Source: Cephaloticoccus sp.
GTDB lineage: Bacteria > Verrucomicrobiota > Verrucomicrobiia > Opitutales > Opitutaceae
Length of the DNA: 64,000 nucleotides
Assembly (NCBI GenBank): GCA_030833445.1
Contig: JAURHD010000006.1
Location: forward strand, 1-64,000
Reading direction: 5' to 3'
The notes under the pieces are model-generated. The model was not told the DNA's origin. It did not search any database and saw only the letters and a program-made list of their open reading frames with translations. This document shows, one piece after another, positions 62,890 to 64,000 of the stretch (the first letter of the stretch is position 1; every line of letters starts with the position of its first letter). A program made the translations under genes and the position numbers.

Positions 62890-62981
62890 AAAGAATATGA
62901 AGTATTGAAACGGTTAGCGGTCAAGTCCGGTGCACAAATTCTGTGTCATCGAACGGAGGGGTGAATGGGTTGGTTTTGGGG

Positions 62982-63395
62982 TTAGATATGATACATTTCC
63001 GCGGAATCTTTGACCACGAAAGTATCCAAGGTGTAACTCTTTGCCTTCTCATCGAGGGTGGCACGAATGGCTTCCCAGATTTCCTTCATCCGGCGACCGC
63101 TGCGGCCCTCATGATTGCTGCTGAACTCGACGAGTTCGCCGTCGATGACTTTCATAATATCATACAGCGAAATCTGTTCTGCCGGCCGAGCGAGGGCGTA
63201 ACCTCCTTGGATCCCGCGCTTGCTGATCAGCAAACCGCCGTTGCGCAATTCACCGAGAATCTGGGCCAGGAAATTGGGAGGCACAGCCTCGGTTTTGGCC
63301 AAATGGTCGATTTGGGCGAGTTCGCCGGTGCCATGAAGGCGGGCCATTTCCGCCATAACCCGGCAGGCATAATCGACTTTAACGGAAATCTTCAC
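62982..63395 (-). CDS. Rrf2-family transcriptional regulator without iron-sulfur cysteines (CymR-like)
   Basis: A 137-aa protein: the helix-turn-helix region is MKISVKVDYACRVMAEMARL...LAQIDHLAKTEAVPPNFLAQILGELRNGGLLISKRGIQGGYALARP, the standard Rrf2 core, and SLYDIMKVIDGELVEF follows. The three cysteines that hold the cluster in IscR are absent from the expected C-terminal loop. Cluster-free members such as CymR control cysteine synthesis and can bind CysK. The neighbouring cysK and cysE support that role. It is divergent from the isomerase gene at 63496 with a 100-base gap. Confidence 0.88.
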   Translation of the reverse strand: MKISVKVDYACRVMAEMARLHGTGELAQIDHLAKTEAVPPNFLAQILGELRNGGLLISKRGIQGGYALARPAEQISLYDIMKVIDGELVEFSSNHEGRSGRRMKEIWEAIRATLDEKAKSYTLDTFVVKDSAEMYHI

Positions 63396-63495
63396 TGAAC
63401 AACTAAAGTAGGAGTTATGGGTTCGTCGGCAATCACATTTGCAGGCGGTTTTGGCTTTCGCCTCGCCCCGGCTTCGCGTTCAGTCACCGCACCCC

Positions 63496-64000
63496 ATGAC
63501 ACCCCCGCTCAAGATTGGACTATTTGGGATCGGCCTGGATGCCTATTGGCCCCAGTTCGTTGGATTAAAGGAACGGCTTGAAGGCTACGTCGATCGTGTC
63601 GCGACAAAACTGGGTCGCGAAGGGGTCGAGGTCATCAATCTGGGTTTGGTGGATAATCCAGATCGCGCTTTTGCGGCAGGTCGGGAATTTCGTCAGGCGG
63701 ATGTGGATGTGATTTTCCTCTACGTCACAACCTATGCGTTATCATCCACGGTGTTGCCCGTCGTTCAACGCGCGAAGGTCCCGGTGATCATCCTGAATCT
63801 GCAGCCGGCGGCGGCGATCGACTACGCCGCGTTCAACCGGATGGGAGATCGCACCAAGATGACGGGTGAGTGGCTGGCGCATTGCGCGGCCTGCCCGGTG
63901 CCTGAGATCGCCAACGTCTTCAAGCGCGCCGGCATCACGTTTCATCAAATCACCGGCACCCTGGAGGACGATCCGCAGTGCTGGAACGAAGTGGATGCCT
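63496..64000 (+). CDS. L-fucose/L-arabinose isomerase-family protein, 5' part only
   Basis: The frame opens at ATG 63496 (MTPPLKIGLFGIGLDAYWPQF) and runs off the window after 168 codons. The opening, GRQFRQADVDVIFLY-like stretch (here EFRQADVDVIFLYVTTYALSST), VPVIILNLQPAAAIDY, GEWLAHCAACPVPEIANVFKRAGI and ITGTLEDDP match the N-terminal half of arabinose isomerase-type proteins common in this group. The sugar cannot be told without the rest. Confidence 0.8.
   Translation, partial: MTPPLKIGLFGIGLDAYWPQFVGLKERLEGYVDRVATKLGREGVEVINLGLVDNPDRAFAAGREFRQADVDVIFLYVTTYALSSTVLPVVQRAKVPVIILNLQPAAAIDYAAFNRMGDRTKMTGEWLAHCAACPVPEIANVFKRAGITFHQITGTLEDDPQCWNEVDA

Overview
The window looks like a chromosomal segment of a Gram-negative bacterium from the Verrucomicrobiota, most likely an Opitutaceae-type organism. 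This is inferred from gene content and was not checked by search. Pointers are a moderately high G+C genome with few clear Shine-Dalgarno sites, prepilins with an A-F-T-[LV]-[IV]-E signal, a DUF1343/NamZ lipoprotein, a GxGYxYP protein, L-fucose/L-arabinose isomerase family proteins, Gfo/Idh/MocA and sugar-epimerase-like TIM-barrel proteins, and the spread 'CGGAGACGCGGAG' intergenic repeats.

Layout. 1-3.3 kb is a mobile-element graveyard. It holds three ends of IS3-like elements with a shared leader hairpin, a nitric oxide synthase oxygenase gene broken by one in-frame TAG, two 3'-half copies of a tRNA-Leu(CAA) acting as likely attachment-site scars, and low-G+C small membrane-protein genes. 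3.4-5.5 kb is a surface lipoprotein with FG-GAP-like repeats, followed by an intact tRNA-Leu(TAA). 5.9-16.3 kb is a type II secretion system in two convergent operons (gspD-E-F and a gspC-like/G-H-I-J-K-L-M set). 16.4-17.5 kb is nadD-rsfS, where RsfS carries a histone-H1-like lysine/alanine tail. 17.6-19.3 kb has a DUF481 protein and a type IV pilin-like gene. 19.3-33.5 kb is a large block of GT-C membrane glycosyltransferases, GT2 polyprenyl-phosphate glycosyltransferases and a methyltransferase, probably for an envelope glycan. 33.6-36.8 kb holds a TVP38/DedA protein, xseA, msrB and a lipoprotein.

36.9-38.5 kb is an integron gene-cassette array without an integrase (a CALIN). At least three attC sites separate four minus-strand cassettes that encode small unknown, mostly membrane, proteins. 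The array ends next to sugar-catabolism genes (38.6-48.3 kb: Gfo/Idh/MocA dehydrogenase, TIM-barrel isomerase, 2-hydroxyacid dehydrogenase, NamZ, DUF2062, glycerate kinase, fucose isomerase-like enzyme, divergent AraC regulator). 48.4-56.2 kb mixes a BON protein, SDR reductase, RlmM-like and TrmH-like RNA methyltransferases, a GxGYxYP protein with a co-transcribed partner, and a beta-helix protein. 56.3-60.4 kb looks like a lysine-degradation operon (unknown enzyme, lysine/saccharopine-type dehydrogenase, ALDH7-type aldehyde dehydrogenase). 60.4-63.4 kb has a cytochrome b562-like protein and a cysteine-synthesis cluster (cysE, cysK, Rrf2 regulator). The window ends inside a second sugar isomerase gene.

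The most noteworthy finds are the integron cassette array, the amber-interrupted nitric oxide synthase, the IS3 leader hairpin that puts the Shine-Dalgarno sequence in its loop, and the uncharacterised protein heading the lysine operon.
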